Source: Natronomonas salsuginis
GTDB taxonomy: Archaea > Halobacteriota > Halobacteria > Halobacteriales > Haloarculaceae
Assembly (NCBI RefSeq): GCF_005239135.1
Contig: NZ_QKNX01000001.1
Location: forward strand, 620,001-684,000
Direction: 5' to 3'
DNA length: 64,000 bases
Below are positions 49,408 to 58,743 of this stretch, one piece after another. Position numbers and translations under genes: made by a program. The notes under the pieces were generated by a model that saw nothing but the letters and a program-made list of their open reading frames with translations, ran no database searches and had not been told where the DNA came from. Position 1 is the first letter of the stretch, and each line of letters begins with the position of its first letter.

Positions 49408-52260
49408 TCAATCCCAAAACGATTTCGTTCGGGCGTACTGGCGTTCGCGCTCGATAATGTCGCGGTAGAAATCCATCTCGTTCTCGCGGTGGTTGTTGAT
49501 GATCAAAGCGGCGTTTCGGGGGCCGACACCCCGCGCCGCAAGCGCGATCACCGCCTTCTTGCCGTGGCTCTGGACCAAACTCGCGGCCTTGTACGCTCGC
49601 TCGGTCTGCTTTCGCTGCTCGTCGTCCTTCTCACGTTCGTCGGTCCGAACGGATTGCAGCACTTCATCGGCCCACGGGTTCAGCGCCGCGATCCGCGTCG
49701 AGCCGCAGTTCGGACACTCCGGTTTCTCCGGAACGCGATCGACGGTCTGCCTTCGATCCCACTCGTCGCAGTGCAAACACGCCAGCAGCACGCGATCCTC
49801 CATGATCCGCTCTTTGACCGTCTCGACGACGGATGCGTCGGCGTGCTCCGGCGAGAGCAGCTCCTTACCCGACGAACGGCCGGCTCGACCCAAAGCTGTC
49901 CGTTCGCCAACCGTCTGGAGGTCGATGCCGCCCACCTGAACCCGTCGGAGCACCCGGCTTGCGCCGTCCACGTCGAGCTGTTCGTGCAGGACGACCCGGA
50001 CCGATTCGTCGTAGATCGGCGTGTCTTCGAGCGCTTTGAGCAGCCGATCCTTCCCGAACCGGTTCTGGCTCGACCCCTTCCCCTTCCAGCGTTTCAGCGC
50101 GCCGAACTTCGCGGCGACCTGCGCCAGCGTGAACTTCAGCGCGTCGGCGTTCTTCAGACTCAACTCGACGAGCGTCGGGACGTGATCGGGATCGGTCGTC
50201 TCCAGTATCTCGACGACGTCGCCGATGGTGATTCCCGGGGGAACTTCGAGTTCGATCCGGTATGGGTCGACGTCCATCGCGACCGAGGAGCCGGTCCGCT
50301 GCCCGATGAGCGCCGACAGCAGTCGCCCCAACGTCTCGTTGATCGTGTGTCCGAACGCGGCATTGATGACGATCTCGCGACCGAACCCCTCGACGACGAC
50401 CCGGCGGTCGGAGGGAACCGGCCCTTCATGCGCTTCGACCGGGGCGAGCGCCTCGCTTGCGGTGTGCTCGTCCGTCGGGAACCGATCCGCGAGCGCTCGG
50501 GCGACGTGCGCACGCCCCACCCCGTCGTCGAACCGGGCTCTGGCCTCCGCTCGCGTCCGCCCGACGTGTTGGGCCACGTCGCAGGGGACCGGGATCTCTT
50601 GACCGACCCACGACGGGACCTCGCCCGTCGGATCGCCGACCGGCGAGACCAACACTTCCTCCGTTTCGTCGTCGATCTCCGTGATCCGCCACATCTCCCC
50701 GCGCTGGACGAACGTCTCGCCCGGCGCGGCGAAGGTGACGACGAACCGCTCGGCGAGCGTGCCGACGGAGTCCCCCGAGGCCATATCCTTGACCACGTAG
50801 TTGGCCTCGTCGGGGATCATCGAGAGGTTCGCATAGAAGTACTGCCACGTCCCGCCGGATTTCTCGATCCGATCGGCATCCTCGTCGAGCCAGAGGAGTC
50901 GATTGCCGGAGAGCTCCCGAACGACCGCCTTGAACTGCGCTTCGGAAAGGTCTCGAAACGGATACGCCTGCGTGACGATGTCGTACGCGCGGGCGGCGGA
51001 CAGTTCGCCGAACCCCATGAGCAGCCCCGGGATCTGGTTCGCGACCGTGTCGAGGCTCGCGTGGTGGATGCCGGCCGATTCGACCTCACCACGCTCGGCT
51101 CGATCGACGATGGCGAGCGTCTCGAAGGCATCGTCGGGTGTCGTCGCGATGATCGTTCCCGAGGAGATCTCGTCACGACGGTGGCCAGCGCGCCCGATGC
51201 GCTGCAGGAGCCGCCTGACCTCTCGGGGGCTCGAATACTGGACGACGTGGTCGATTCGTCCGACGTCGATCCCGAGCTCCATCGAGGAGGTACACAGCAG
51301 CGCGTCCAGCTCGCCCGTCTTGAATCGGTCCTCGACGTCGATTCGGGCGGCCTTCGACAGCGAGCCGTGGTGGATCCCGACGTCGGTGCCGTATGACTTC
51401 AGCCGCGAGCCGAGCCCCTCGGCGGTCTGCCGCGTGTTGACGAACACGAGCGTCGAGTCGTGCGCCGCGACGAGCTCGTCGACGGCCCGGACGTGGCTCG
51501 CGACCTCCGCGTCGGTCAGCAGTTCGCCGGCGGCCTTCCGATCCGCCGAGGTGATCTCCGGCGTCAGCACCGACACGTCGATGTTCGACCCCGCCTCGAC
51601 CTCGACGATCCGACAGCCCCGATCGCCGGTCAGGAATCGCCCGACCTCCTCGGGATCGCCGACCGTCGCGGAGAGGCCGATCCGCTGGAACGATCCGGCG
51701 TGTTCGCGGAGGTGTTCGAGCCCGATCGTGAGCTGTGCGCCCCGCTTCGAGGCGGCGAGTTCGTGGACCTCGTCGATCACGACGTGTTCGACGTCGGCGA
51801 TCGCCCGGCGGAGCTTCTTGCCGGTGAACGTCGCCTGCAGCGTCTCCGGCGTCGTCACGAGCACGTCCGGCGGATCGTCGGCCTGCTTTTGCCGTTGGTA
51901 ATCGGTGGTGTCGCCGTGTCGGACCGCGACCTCGATCCCGAGCGTCTCGTCCCACCAGTCGAGTCGTTCGCGCATGTCTCGGTTCAGCGCCCGAAGCGGC
52001 GTGATGTAGAGCGCCTGTATCCCGTGTCGTGGCTCGCGGCTGCGGATCGCCGAGAAGACGGGCAACATCGCCGTCTCGGTCTTTCCGGAACCGGTCGGGG
52101 CAATGATCAGCCCGTGATCGCCGTCGGCCAACTGCGGGATTGCCTTTCGTTGTGGCTCCGTCGGCGTGGTGAAACCCCGTTCGGAGAGCGCCGCGCGAAC
52201 GTCGGCGTGGAGGTACGAAAACGCGTCCATCTCATCGGCCGCTGCGACCCCATCGGTCAT
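49408..52260 (-). CDS. Lhr-type ATP-dependent helicase
   Basis: The roughly 950-residue protein is a superfamily 2 helicase of the Lhr group. Motif I is APTGSGKTETAML, motif II is DEVHE (VVIDEVHELAASKRG), motif III is SATVGD, and motif VI is QRIGRAGHR. A winged helix and the long Lhr C-terminal domain follow. A zinc-ribbon-like pair (CLHCDEWDRR and CPNCGSTRI) lies near residue 850. Lhr enzymes unwind DNA or DNA:RNA hybrids in repair. ATG 52260 is chosen over a TTG at 52281. It is convergent with the TSUP gene. Confidence 0.93.
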   Translation of the reverse strand: MTDGVAAADEMDAFSYLHADVRAALSERGFTTPTEPQRKAIPQLADGDHGLIIAPTGSGKTETAMLPVFSAIRSREPRHGIQALYITPLRALNRDMRERLDWWDETLGIEVAVRHGDTTDYQRQKQADDPPDVLVTTPETLQATFTGKKLRRAIADVEHVVIDEVHELAASKRGAQLTIGLEHLREHAGSFQRIGLSATVGDPEEVGRFLTGDRGCRIVEVEAGSNIDVSVLTPEITSADRKAAGELLTDAEVASHVRAVDELVAAHDSTLVFVNTRQTAEGLGSRLKSYGTDVGIHHGSLSKAARIDVEDRFKTGELDALLCTSSMELGIDVGRIDHVVQYSSPREVRRLLQRIGRAGHRRDEISSGTIIATTPDDAFETLAIVDRAERGEVESAGIHHASLDTVANQIPGLLMGFGELSAARAYDIVTQAYPFRDLSEAQFKAVVRELSGNRLLWLDEDADRIEKSGGTWQYFYANLSMIPDEANYVVKDMASGDSVGTLAERFVVTFAAPGETFVQRGEMWRITEIDDETEEVLVSPVGDPTGEVPSWVGQEIPVPCDVAQHVGRTRAEARARFDDGVGRAHVARALADRFPTDEHTASEALAPVEAHEGPVPSDRRVVVEGFGREIVINAAFGHTINETLGRLLSALIGQRTGSSVAMDVDPYRIELEVPPGITIGDVVEILETTDPDHVPTLVELSLKNADALKFTLAQVAAKFGALKRWKGKGSSQNRFGKDRLLKALEDTPIYDESVRVVLHEQLDVDGASRVLRRVQVGGIDLQTVGERTALGRAGRSSGKELLSPEHADASVVETVKERIMEDRVLLACLHCDEWDRRQTVDRVPEKPECPNCGSTRIAALNPWADEVLQSVRTDEREKDDEQRKQTERAYKAASLVQSHGKKAVIALAARGVGPRNAALIINNHRENEMDFYRDIIERERQYARTKSFWD

Positions 52261-52424
52261 CGACTGTCGTAGCGTCGCCAACGGAATAAACGGCTCGTTC
52301 GGACCCGAGACGCCCGGCCCTTACCGGAGACGGATGCGAGTGGGATTCAGATAGCGCACGTTCATGCGGCAGACGCGTGAGACGTGCCCGAAGGCATATG
52401 CCGCCGCCGGCCGATTTTACCGGC

Positions 52425-53279
52425 ATGATCGACGAAACGGTCGACGAAATACGAGAGATGCAGACGCACTCGTCGTCGGTTGTCGCAGTCAAGGCGGCCG
52501 AGGCGCTGCGCGAGCTGTTGGATCGGGACTTCGCGACCGTCGAGGAGTACGTCCGCTCGCTGAGTCGGAACTCGAGCGCCCTTCGACGCGCCCAGCCATC
52601 CCACGCATCACTACACAACACCCAGCGAGAGATCGTCTCGAGGGTCGAAGACGGGGCGTTCGAGACTATCGAGGCGGCGAAGACCGAGACCGAGTCGGCG
52701 ATCGAGGCCGTCGTCGAGTCGGTCGAAACCGCCAAACACGGCGCGGCGGCGAACGCAGTCGAGTTCCTCCCCGACGGGGCGACGGTGTTGACGCACGACT
52801 ACTCCTCGACGGTCGTCGAAGCGATCGAACTCGCTGCTCGCGAGGGCCACCACCTCGACGTGTACGTCACGGAGGCTCGCCCGCGATATCTCGGCCGGAA
52901 AACAGCTCGAACGCTCGCCGAGATCGATCGCGTCGACACCACGCTCATCGTCGACGGGGCCGCGGGCCACTATCTCGACGATTGCGATCGGGTCCTCCTC
53001 GGCATGTCATCGATCGTCGACGACGAGCTGTACAACCGGGTCGGAACGTTGCCGATCGCGGCGACGGCGGCCGAGTTCGCCGTCCCAGTGTCGGTCGTGG
53101 GCGCGAGCGAAAAGCGGATCGAGGACGGGTTCATCTTCGAGAACGAGTTCCGATCCTCCTCGGAGGTGATGCGCGAACCGGCGGAGGGGTTCGACATCGG
53201 CAATCCGGCCTACGACACAACGCCGCTCCACCTGCTCGATGCGGTGATAACGGAGTCGGGGATCGAACGGATCGAGTAA
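52425..53279 (+). CDS. Initiation factor 2B subunit-like protein
   Basis: The 284-residue protein belongs to the eIF-2B alpha/beta/delta fold, a Rossmann-like family shared with ribose-1,5-bisphosphate isomerase and methylthioribose-1-phosphate isomerase. It starts IDETVDEIREMQTHSSSVVA and has VLTHDYSSTVVEAI, VYVTEARPRYLG, and GMSSIVDDELYNRVGTLPIA. In archaea, members may bind nucleotides or sugar phosphates; whether this one acts in translation is not known. ATG 52425 is favoured; ATG 52398 would add nine residues. Confidence 0.85.
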   Translation: MIDETVDEIREMQTHSSSVVAVKAAEALRELLDRDFATVEEYVRSLSRNSSALRRAQPSHASLHNTQREIVSRVEDGAFETIEAAKTETESAIEAVVESVETAKHGAAANAVEFLPDGATVLTHDYSSTVVEAIELAAREGHHLDVYVTEARPRYLGRKTARTLAEIDRVDTTLIVDGAAGHYLDDCDRVLLGMSSIVDDELYNRVGTLPIAATAAEFAVPVSVVGASEKRIEDGFIFENEFRSSSEVMREPAEGFDIGNPAYDTTPLHLLDAVITESGIERIE

Positions 53280-53286
53280 CCACCTC

Positions 53287-53607
53287 TCATCGAGCGTCGT
53301 CGTCAGCGTCGCCGACGTCGTCGCGCTCACTGTGAGTGGGACCATCGAGCCCGATATCGTCGGCTTTCGACTCGTGGATCTCGAATCCGCCGACGAACGT
53401 GGTCGAGTTTGGGGACTCAGTGCGCGCCTCGCGCTCGAAGAGATACGCGAAGAACCCGAACAGCGGGACGAAAAACGAGACAGCCGCCCATTTCCTCGGA
53501 GACATTCCGTGGGTCGGTGCATCGACGTAGGCGTACCCGGTCATCACACAGAGCCAAAAGAGCGGGATCCCGATCAGGACGACGGGACCGACGAGCGAGA
53601 ACTCCAT
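53287..53607 (-). CDS. Small membrane protein with acidic tail
   Basis: The 106-residue product has two membrane segments (LVGPVVLIGIPLFWLCVMTG and WAAVSFFVPLFGFFAYLFER) and a hydrophilic acidic tail of about 45 residues. The first part resembles small phospholipase-D-nuclease-N-like membrane domains, but I cannot name a function. It is convergent with the IF-2B-like gene, seven bases between stops. Confidence 0.65.
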   Translation of the reverse strand: MEFSLVGPVVLIGIPLFWLCVMTGYAYVDAPTHGMSPRKWAAVSFFVPLFGFFAYLFEREARTESPNSTTFVGGFEIHESKADDIGLDGPTHSERDDVGDADDDAR

Positions 53608-53692
53608 ACCGATAGTTCAGGTGCCATCATAATAAACGCTGACGCCACGGTGTGAGCCGAGCCGACCGGAGAGCCTGCGGGGACGCGCGGGC

Positions 53693-54388
53693 TCACTCGG
53701 CATATTGGACGACGACGACCAACGAAAGGACGAGCGAGCCGACTGTCAACAGCCCGAGTACCCACGCGAGCGCCGTCACCGTGCCCGTCGGTGAGGCGGT
53801 CGCCATCGGGACGAACACCCGAACGTCGACGACCAAGACGAGCAGCGCACCGACGACATCGAAGCCGAGATCGATGACCGTATCGCGCCGCCCGTAGTGG
53901 TCGAGCACGCTGGGGACGCGAAACTGACGCGCGAGGTCACGGGCCAGCAGTTCCACCAGTTCCCAGAAGACGCCAGCGAGAAGCGTCGCCGACACGACGA
54001 CAGTCCAGACGACATCCCGTCCCACGGAGATTGCCGTGGTATCGATCGTGGCCAGGATCGCTGCGTACAACAGGGCCGCGATCAGCGCGGCGGACAGCGT
54101 GTGGGTGAGGTGGTCCCACCACCAGACATCGTCGTACATGCCGAGCATCCCGTACGAGTGGATCAGTCCGGCGACGGCGACCCACAGCGGAAGTTCGGGC
54201 GCCAGTCCGAGCGAAACGCCGTACGCTCGGGTGGCGGTGAGGTCGACGAGGATCGGGACGAACACCAACAGGAGCGAGATGGTCGCGTTGACCATCGCCG
54301 GAACGTTGTCCCGCCGCGTCGCGACGGCGAACACGGCGGCGATCCCGCCCAGACAGGCGAGTGTTCCGAGAGGCTGGAGAGCGGTCAT
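53693..54388 (-). CDS. Multi-span membrane protein (DUF2238/YjdF-like)
   Basis: The 231-residue protein has about seven membrane segments. Conserved-looking polar residues sit in GLIHSYGMLGMYDDVWWWDH and HTLSAALIAALLYAA, and an acidic/arginine loop in FWELVELLARDLARQF. This pattern recalls the DUF2238/YjdF membrane family, of unknown function. ATG 54388 gives a good first membrane segment. No partner gene is evident. Confidence 0.7.
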   Translation of the reverse strand: MTALQPLGTLACLGGIAAVFAVATRRDNVPAMVNATISLLLVFVPILVDLTATRAYGVSLGLAPELPLWVAVAGLIHSYGMLGMYDDVWWWDHLTHTLSAALIAALLYAAILATIDTTAISVGRDVVWTVVVSATLLAGVFWELVELLARDLARQFRVPSVLDHYGRRDTVIDLGFDVVGALLVLVVDVRVFVPMATASPTGTVTALAWVLGLLTVGSLVLSLVVVVQYAE

Positions 54389-54488
54389 CGAGTCGATGCG
54401 CCGGTGTCGAGCGGGTTAATCGCGTCGGACGTGAGGAGCGCCCCATGAGGATTCAAACCGTCCGGCGATCGAGCAGGCCGCATCCGTG

Positions 54489-54776
54489 TCAGTCACCCCG
54501 ACACACCTTGATATCGAGTTTGTTCGTCCCGCGGATCCACTCGATGTACGCCGAGATGGCCTGCGCGTTCCGGAGCGCCTCGATCGTGTCGTAGCGTTCG
54601 CGGAGCGCCTCGTTGCTGAAGGTCGCGTGGATCTGTTCGTGACAGGGTCGACAGAGCGTGGCGGTCGGGCTGTCGGCGCGCTCCTCCGGACGGAGGTGGT
54701 GCTCCTGGACGACCTGTGGGTCGTCGATCCGCTCGTGGGGGACGATGCGGCGGCATAGTTCACACGTGGTTGGCAT
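54489..54776 (-). CDS. Small HNH-like zinc protein
   Basis: The 95-residue protein carries an HNH-type arrangement: CELCRR near the N-terminus, then EHHLRPEE, and CRPCHEQIH, giving two CxxC pairs and the conserved histidines. Such proteins are often DNA endonucleases or their relatives. The C-terminal helix (ERYDTIEALRNAQAISAYIE) is not part of the motif. ATG 54776 puts the zinc motif right at the start; a longer Arg-rich extension is unlikely. A zinc-ribbon gene lies 32 bases upstream on the same strand. Confidence 0.8.
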   Translation of the reverse strand: MPTTCELCRRIVPHERIDDPQVVQEHHLRPEERADSPTATLCRPCHEQIHATFSNEALRERYDTIEALRNAQAISAYIEWIRGTNKLDIKVCRGD

Positions 54777-54808
54777 GGGAGAGGGATAGTTCGTCGCCCG
54801 TCGACGCG

Positions 54809-55021
54809 TCAGGCGGCGAGGAGGCGTTTCGACTCGTCCGCGTCGAAGTCCGGCTGGCTCACGATCACGGCTCCGCAGTCGGGACACGAGAGATCCGTTC
54901 GGCCGTCGCGTTTCGCGAGCGACCAGGCGTCGTCGATCGGTGCCGTCCGGTCGCAGGCCAGACAAAAGAGCGTGGCCTTCGAGAGCGTGTCTCGGCTTGG
55001 AGGCAGTGGTTCGTCAGTCAT
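54809..55021 (-). CDS. Small zinc-ribbon protein
   Basis: The 70-residue protein has two CxxC knuckles, FCLACDRTAPIDDAW and SCPDCGAVIVSQ, forming a zinc ribbon, with an acidic tail. Zinc ribbons of this size usually mediate nucleic-acid or protein contacts. It is in tandem with the HNH-like gene, suggesting co-transcription. No specific function can be assigned. Confidence 0.75.
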   Translation of the reverse strand: MTDEPLPPSRDTLSKATLFCLACDRTAPIDDAWSLAKRDGRTDLSCPDCGAVIVSQPDFDADESKRLLAA

Positions 55022-55097
55022 TACTTGGTACTGGGTGATCGACGAATAAATGTTTGCTGGCGCTCGCGTCCGAAACCGACGAGTGCGGACCCGAACC

Positions 55098-57371
55098 CTA
55101 CTGGAATGTTCGGCTGATCTCGGGTTCGGTCGGTTCGTCGCCGGGAGTGAACTCCTCTTCGATCTGCTCGTAGCGCTCTCGGGTCTCGTCGTCGACGCTC
55201 GGACCGACCTCGTCGAGCGCTTCCTCGAAGTGTTCTCGAGTGATCCGCACGTTACCGACGCTTTGTGCTGCTTCCTCACGCGAGACGCTGTGAATGAACT
55301 CCCGCGTCGCCGCCATGGAGGCCTCCCGGCAGACCGCTTCGATGTCCGCGCCGACGTAGCCGTCGGTTTCCGCCGCGAGTTCGTCGATGTCGACATCGTC
55401 GGCGAGCGGTTTGTTCCGCGTGTGAACGGCGAAGATCGCGCGTCGAGCGTCCTCGTCGGGGACGGGCACGTGGACGTGTCTGTCGAGGCGGCCGGGGCGC
55501 AACAGCGCCGAATCGATGAGGTCCGGTCGATTGGTCGTCGCGATGACGACGACGTCTTCGAGCGACTCGAGACCGTCGAGTTCGGTCAACAGCTGTGAGA
55601 CGACGCGTTCGCCGACGCCGGAGTCGCCCATCCGCTGGCCGCGCTCGCCCGCGATCGAGTCGATCTCGTCGAAGAACACCACCGTCGGGGCGTTCGAGCG
55701 GGCCTTCTCGAACACCTCGCGGACGCCCTTCTCGGACTCCCCGACGTACTTGTTGAGGAGTTCGGGACCCTTGATCGAGATGAAGTTCGAGTTGGCCTCG
55801 TTAGCGACGGCCTTCGCCATCAGCGTCTTCCCGGTCCCCGGCGGGCCGTACAGCAGGACGCCCTTGGCGGCCTGCATGTCCATCGCTTCGAACACCTCGG
55901 GGTAGTCGAGCGGCCACTGGATCGTCTCTCTGAGTCGGTCTTTCGTGTCCTCGAGACCGCCGACGGAGTTCCACGTCACGTCCGGCACCTCGACGAACAC
56001 CTCCCGCATCGCGCTGGGGGAGATCCCCTTCAGCGCGTCCTTGAAGTCGCCCTCGGTGACGGACATCGATTCGAGGATCTCGGCGTCGATCTCCTCCTGC
56101 TCGAGATCGAGCTCGGGGCGGATGCGACGGAGAGCGTTCATCGCCGCCTCCTTCGTCAGACTTGCCAGATCGGCCCCGACGAACCCGTGGGTGTTGTCGG
56201 CGTACTGATCGAGGTCGATTCCGTCGGCGAGCGGCATCCCGCGGGTGTGGACCTGCAGGATCTCCTTGCGGCCGTCCTTGTCCGGGACGCCAATCTCGAT
56301 CTCGCGATCGAAGCGCCCGCCGCGTCGCAGCGCGGGATCGAGAGCGTCAACGCGGTTCGTCGCCCCGATGACGATCACGTCGCCGCGCTCTTCGAGGCCG
56401 TCCATCAGGCTCAGAAGCTGGGCGACAACGCGGCGTTCGACGTCGCCGCTCGTCTCGCCCCGCTTGGGCGCGATCGAGTCGATCTCGTCGATAAAGACGA
56501 TCGCGGGCGCGTTTTCGGCAGCCTCGTCGAACACCTCGCGGAGCTGTTCTTCGGACTCGCCGTAGTACTTCGACATGATCTCCGGACCGGAGATATCCGT
56601 GAAGTGGGCGTCGATCTCGCTGGCGACGGCCTTCGCCATGAGCGTCTTCCCCGTGCCAGGCGGCCCGTGCAGGAGGACGCCTTTCGGCGGTTCGATGCCG
56701 AGCTGTTGGAACAGTTCGGGGTGGCGCATCGGCAGTTCGATCATCTCACGGACCTGTTCGAGCTCGTCGTCGAGGCCGCCGATGTCCTCGTAGGTCACCG
56801 ATGGCGTCCCGCCGCTTGCGGCCCGCCCGCTACCGGAGCCGGCGTGCGTGATCTGTTCGGCCGGCTTTTCGCTGATCTTGATCTCTGTGGAGTCCGTGAC
56901 GACGACGGTCCCGCTCGGATCTGTCTCGGCGATACGAAGTGGAATGCGCTGGCCACTCTGGGTGGACAGCGGCCCGAGGCCGAGCGAAAACGGCACGTTC
57001 TGTCCGGTCGTGACTGCCTGGCCGCTGAGCTTATCACGAATGTGCGGGCCGATGTTGCCGCGGATTCGGAGGTTCTGCGGCAGCGCGACGGTGACCTGTT
57101 TGGCGGGGTTCACGTCCGCCGGCTCGATCTGCACCTTGTCGTCGATGCCGACGTCGGCCTCCTGTCGGAGCCGACCGTCGATGCGGACGACGCCGCGACC
57201 CTGGTCCTCCGGATAGCCGGGCCACACGCGGGCGACAGCGCGCGATTCACCGCCGTCGATGACGATGTAATCGCCGTTTTCGAGACCCAGCTCGTCCATC
57301 GCGGCCCGGTCGATCGCCGCCAGCCCTCGGCCGGCGTCTTTTTGCTTCAACGGTTTGACGGTGAGCTTCAT
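55098..57371 (-). CDS. cdc48: Cdc48/VAT AAA+ ATPase
   Basis: The 757-residue protein has an N-terminal substrate-recognition domain (about 1-180) and two AAA+ modules. D1 has Walker [18 protein letters not shown] and Walker [16 protein letters not shown]2 has [17 protein letters not shown] and [14 protein letters not shown]. It forms a hexameric unfoldase that feeds the proteasome and remodels complexes. Gly-rich residues link the N-domain to D1 ([11 protein letters not shown]). It follows a small Hsp20-like gene after three bases in the same operon. Confidence 0.96.
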   Translation of the reverse strand: MKLTVKPLKQKDAGRGLAAIDRAAMDELGLENGDYIVIDGGESRAVARVWPGYPEDQGRGVVRIDGRLRQEADVGIDDKVQIEPADVNPAKQVTVALPQNLRIRGNIGPHIRDKLSGQAVTTGQNVPFSLGLGPLSTQSGQRIPLRIAETDPSGTVVVTDSTEIKISEKPAEQITHAGSGSGRAASGGTPSVTYEDIGGLDDELEQVREMIELPMRHPELFQQLGIEPPKGVLLHGPPGTGKTLMAKAVASEIDAHFTDISGPEIMSKYYGESEEQLREVFDEAAENAPAIVFIDEIDSIAPKRGETSGDVERRVVAQLLSLMDGLEERGDVIVIGATNRVDALDPALRRGGRFDREIEIGVPDKDGRKEILQVHTRGMPLADGIDLDQYADNTHGFVGADLASLTKEAAMNALRRIRPELDLEQEEIDAEILESMSVTEGDFKDALKGISPSAMREVFVEVPDVTWNSVGGLEDTKDRLRETIQWPLDYPEVFEAMDMQAAKGVLLYGPPGTGKTLMAKAVANEANSNFISIKGPELLNKYVGESEKGVREVFEKARSNAPTVVFFDEIDSIAGERGQRMGDSGVGERVVSQLLTELDGLESLEDVVVIATTNRPDLIDSALLRPGRLDRHVHVPVPDEDARRAIFAVHTRNKPLADDVDIDELAAETDGYVGADIEAVCREASMAATREFIHSVSREEAAQSVGNVRITREHFEEALDEVGPSVDDETRERYEQIEEEFTPGDEPTEPEISRTFQ

Positions 57372-57374
57372 GGA

Positions 57375-57611
57375 TTATCGCTCCACCTCGATACTGACGA
57401 CCCCGTTGTTCATAACCGCACGGTCGACGCCGGCCGGGACGTCGAACTCGTATTGGTCGTCGTCGATGACGACGATTGCGGTGCCGTCGACGACGTCGAC
57501 GCTCCCGGTGACGAACCCGAAATCGGCGACGATAATGGCGCTGTCGTCGTACTCGTAGTGACGAGCCACCGCGTCGATATCGCCGCGAATCGACTGCGTA
57601 TATTCAGTCAT
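57375..57611 (-). CDS. Small Hsp20-like protein upstream of cdc48 (DUF7127-like)
   Basis: The 78-residue protein is predicted to be mostly beta: SAIIVADFGFVTGSVDVVDG, TAIVVIDDDQYEFDVPAGVD and NNGVVSIEVER. The final NGVVSIEV resembles the conserved end strand of Hsp20/alpha-crystallin domains (NGVLxIxxP). It lacks the flanking arms of full small heat-shock proteins. I remember it as a haloarchaeal family (DUF7127). Only three bases separate it from cdc48, so it may be a cofactor or adaptor of that unfoldase. Confidence 0.72.
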   Translation of the reverse strand: MTEYTQSIRGDIDAVARHYEYDDSAIIVADFGFVTGSVDVVDGTAIVVIDDDQYEFDVPAGVDRAVMNNGVVSIEVER

Positions 57612-57789
57612 ACTAACTACGAGTTAGTCTCCAAATTATTTAAAAGTTTCTTCCCAAACCGCAAGCAGAGAGCGCCTGCGAGACGTTCGGTAGAATTGCG
57701 GTTCACACCCCAGTTTGCTGCTACGATTCTCGAACGGACCGTACGAAAAGTGGTAGCTCGGCGGTGAGCACTCGACGGCAGCCGACGGA

Positions 57790-58743
57790 CTAGAGCCGCT
57801 CGGCCGCGTTCTTCTCGACGAGCACGTCGGCGTTCGGCTCCGGAAGCGTGACGACGTCCTCGGGACCGAGGTCGTAATCGCGATCGTCAGCCCCGACGAT
57901 CTCGCCGACATCCGCCGTGATCCGCACCGTCGTTCGCGGCAGACCGGGGATCGCATCGGGGTTCACGTCAGCGCTGCCGGCCGATCGGGACTGAGATCCG
58001 GTGTCGACCGGTGATGGGTCCGGTGAAACGGCTTCGCCGGACGGGCCACCGTTCCGCCCGGGCGTCGAGTCGACCGGCGAAGCCGACGGCGCCGTCGACG
58101 GGTCCGGCGGGGTCGTTCCTGAGGGATTAGGAGCCGAATCCGAGGTGCCGCCGTCCGCTGTGCCGCCCATCAGGTCGGCCGCGTTTATCCCCTCGCTATC
58201 GGCCGAAACACCGGAATCGACGTTCGAAGCCGAGTCGGGGTCAGTAACCGGTGATCGGTCCGCGGGCGACCGGTCAGACGTCTCCGGATCGGGCTCGGTG
58301 GAATCCGGTGCCGTGTCGGTCGTTTCGTCGTCGATCGTACAGGAGACTGTCGCCATCTCGCCGTCGAGCACCGAGAGAACCTGCTCGCGGTTCTGCTCGA
58401 TGCGGGCGACGAGGTCGGTGAAAAGCGCCTCTTCTTCTCGGGTCAAGCCGTCCTCCTCGACCGGCATCCCCGCCGCCGCAATGGAGGCTTTTTTCACGAC
58501 CTTTCCCACGCGGCGTTCGTAGATGGCCTCGACGGTTCCCTCGGCGGTCTCGATGTCGTCTGTGAGGCGTCTGACCTCGGGCTCGGAGAACGGATCGTCC
58601 GCCGCCTCAACGACTCGCGCGCGCTCGTCGTTGAGTTCGCCGATGAAGTCGCCGACCTCCGTATAGAACGACGAGCGCAGGTGCTGGAGGTCGCTCGATT
58701 GGCGCTCACGCGCCTGCGCGGACTGAAGTTCGTCGAGATTCAT
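57790..58743 (-). CDS. GINS complex subunit (Gins51-type) with long acidic linker
   Basis: The 317-residue protein has an N-terminal helical A-domain (1-130; DLQHLRSSFYTEVGDFIGEL, TREEEALFTDLVARIEQNRE) and a small C-terminal beta B-domain (about 262-317; TTVRITADVGEIVGADDRDY). This A-then-B order is that of archaeal Gins51. Between them lies an unusually long, probably disordered linker rich in Asp, Pro, Ser and Thr (about 135-255). GINS joins MCM to the replisome. It overlaps priS by four bases, a common archaeal arrangement. Confidence 0.9.
   Translation of the reverse strand: MNLDELQSAQARERQSSDLQHLRSSFYTEVGDFIGELNDERARVVEAADDPFSEPEVRRLTDDIETAEGTVEAIYERRVGKVVKKASIAAAGMPVEEDGLTREEEALFTDLVARIEQNREQVLSVLDGEMATVSCTIDDETTDTAPDSTEPDPETSDRSPADRSPVTDPDSASNVDSGVSADSEGINAADLMGGTADGGTSDSAPNPSGTTPPDPSTAPSASPVDSTPGRNGGPSGEAVSPDPSPVDTGSQSRSAGSADVNPDAIPGLPRTTVRITADVGEIVGADDRDYDLGPEDVVTLPEPNADVLVEKNAAERL

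Noticed and set aside
49489-51396. 635-codon frame antisense to the Lhr helicase
   Set aside because: The composition is dominated by Arg, Asp and Val in a shadow pattern. The helicase frame has full motifs I-VI.
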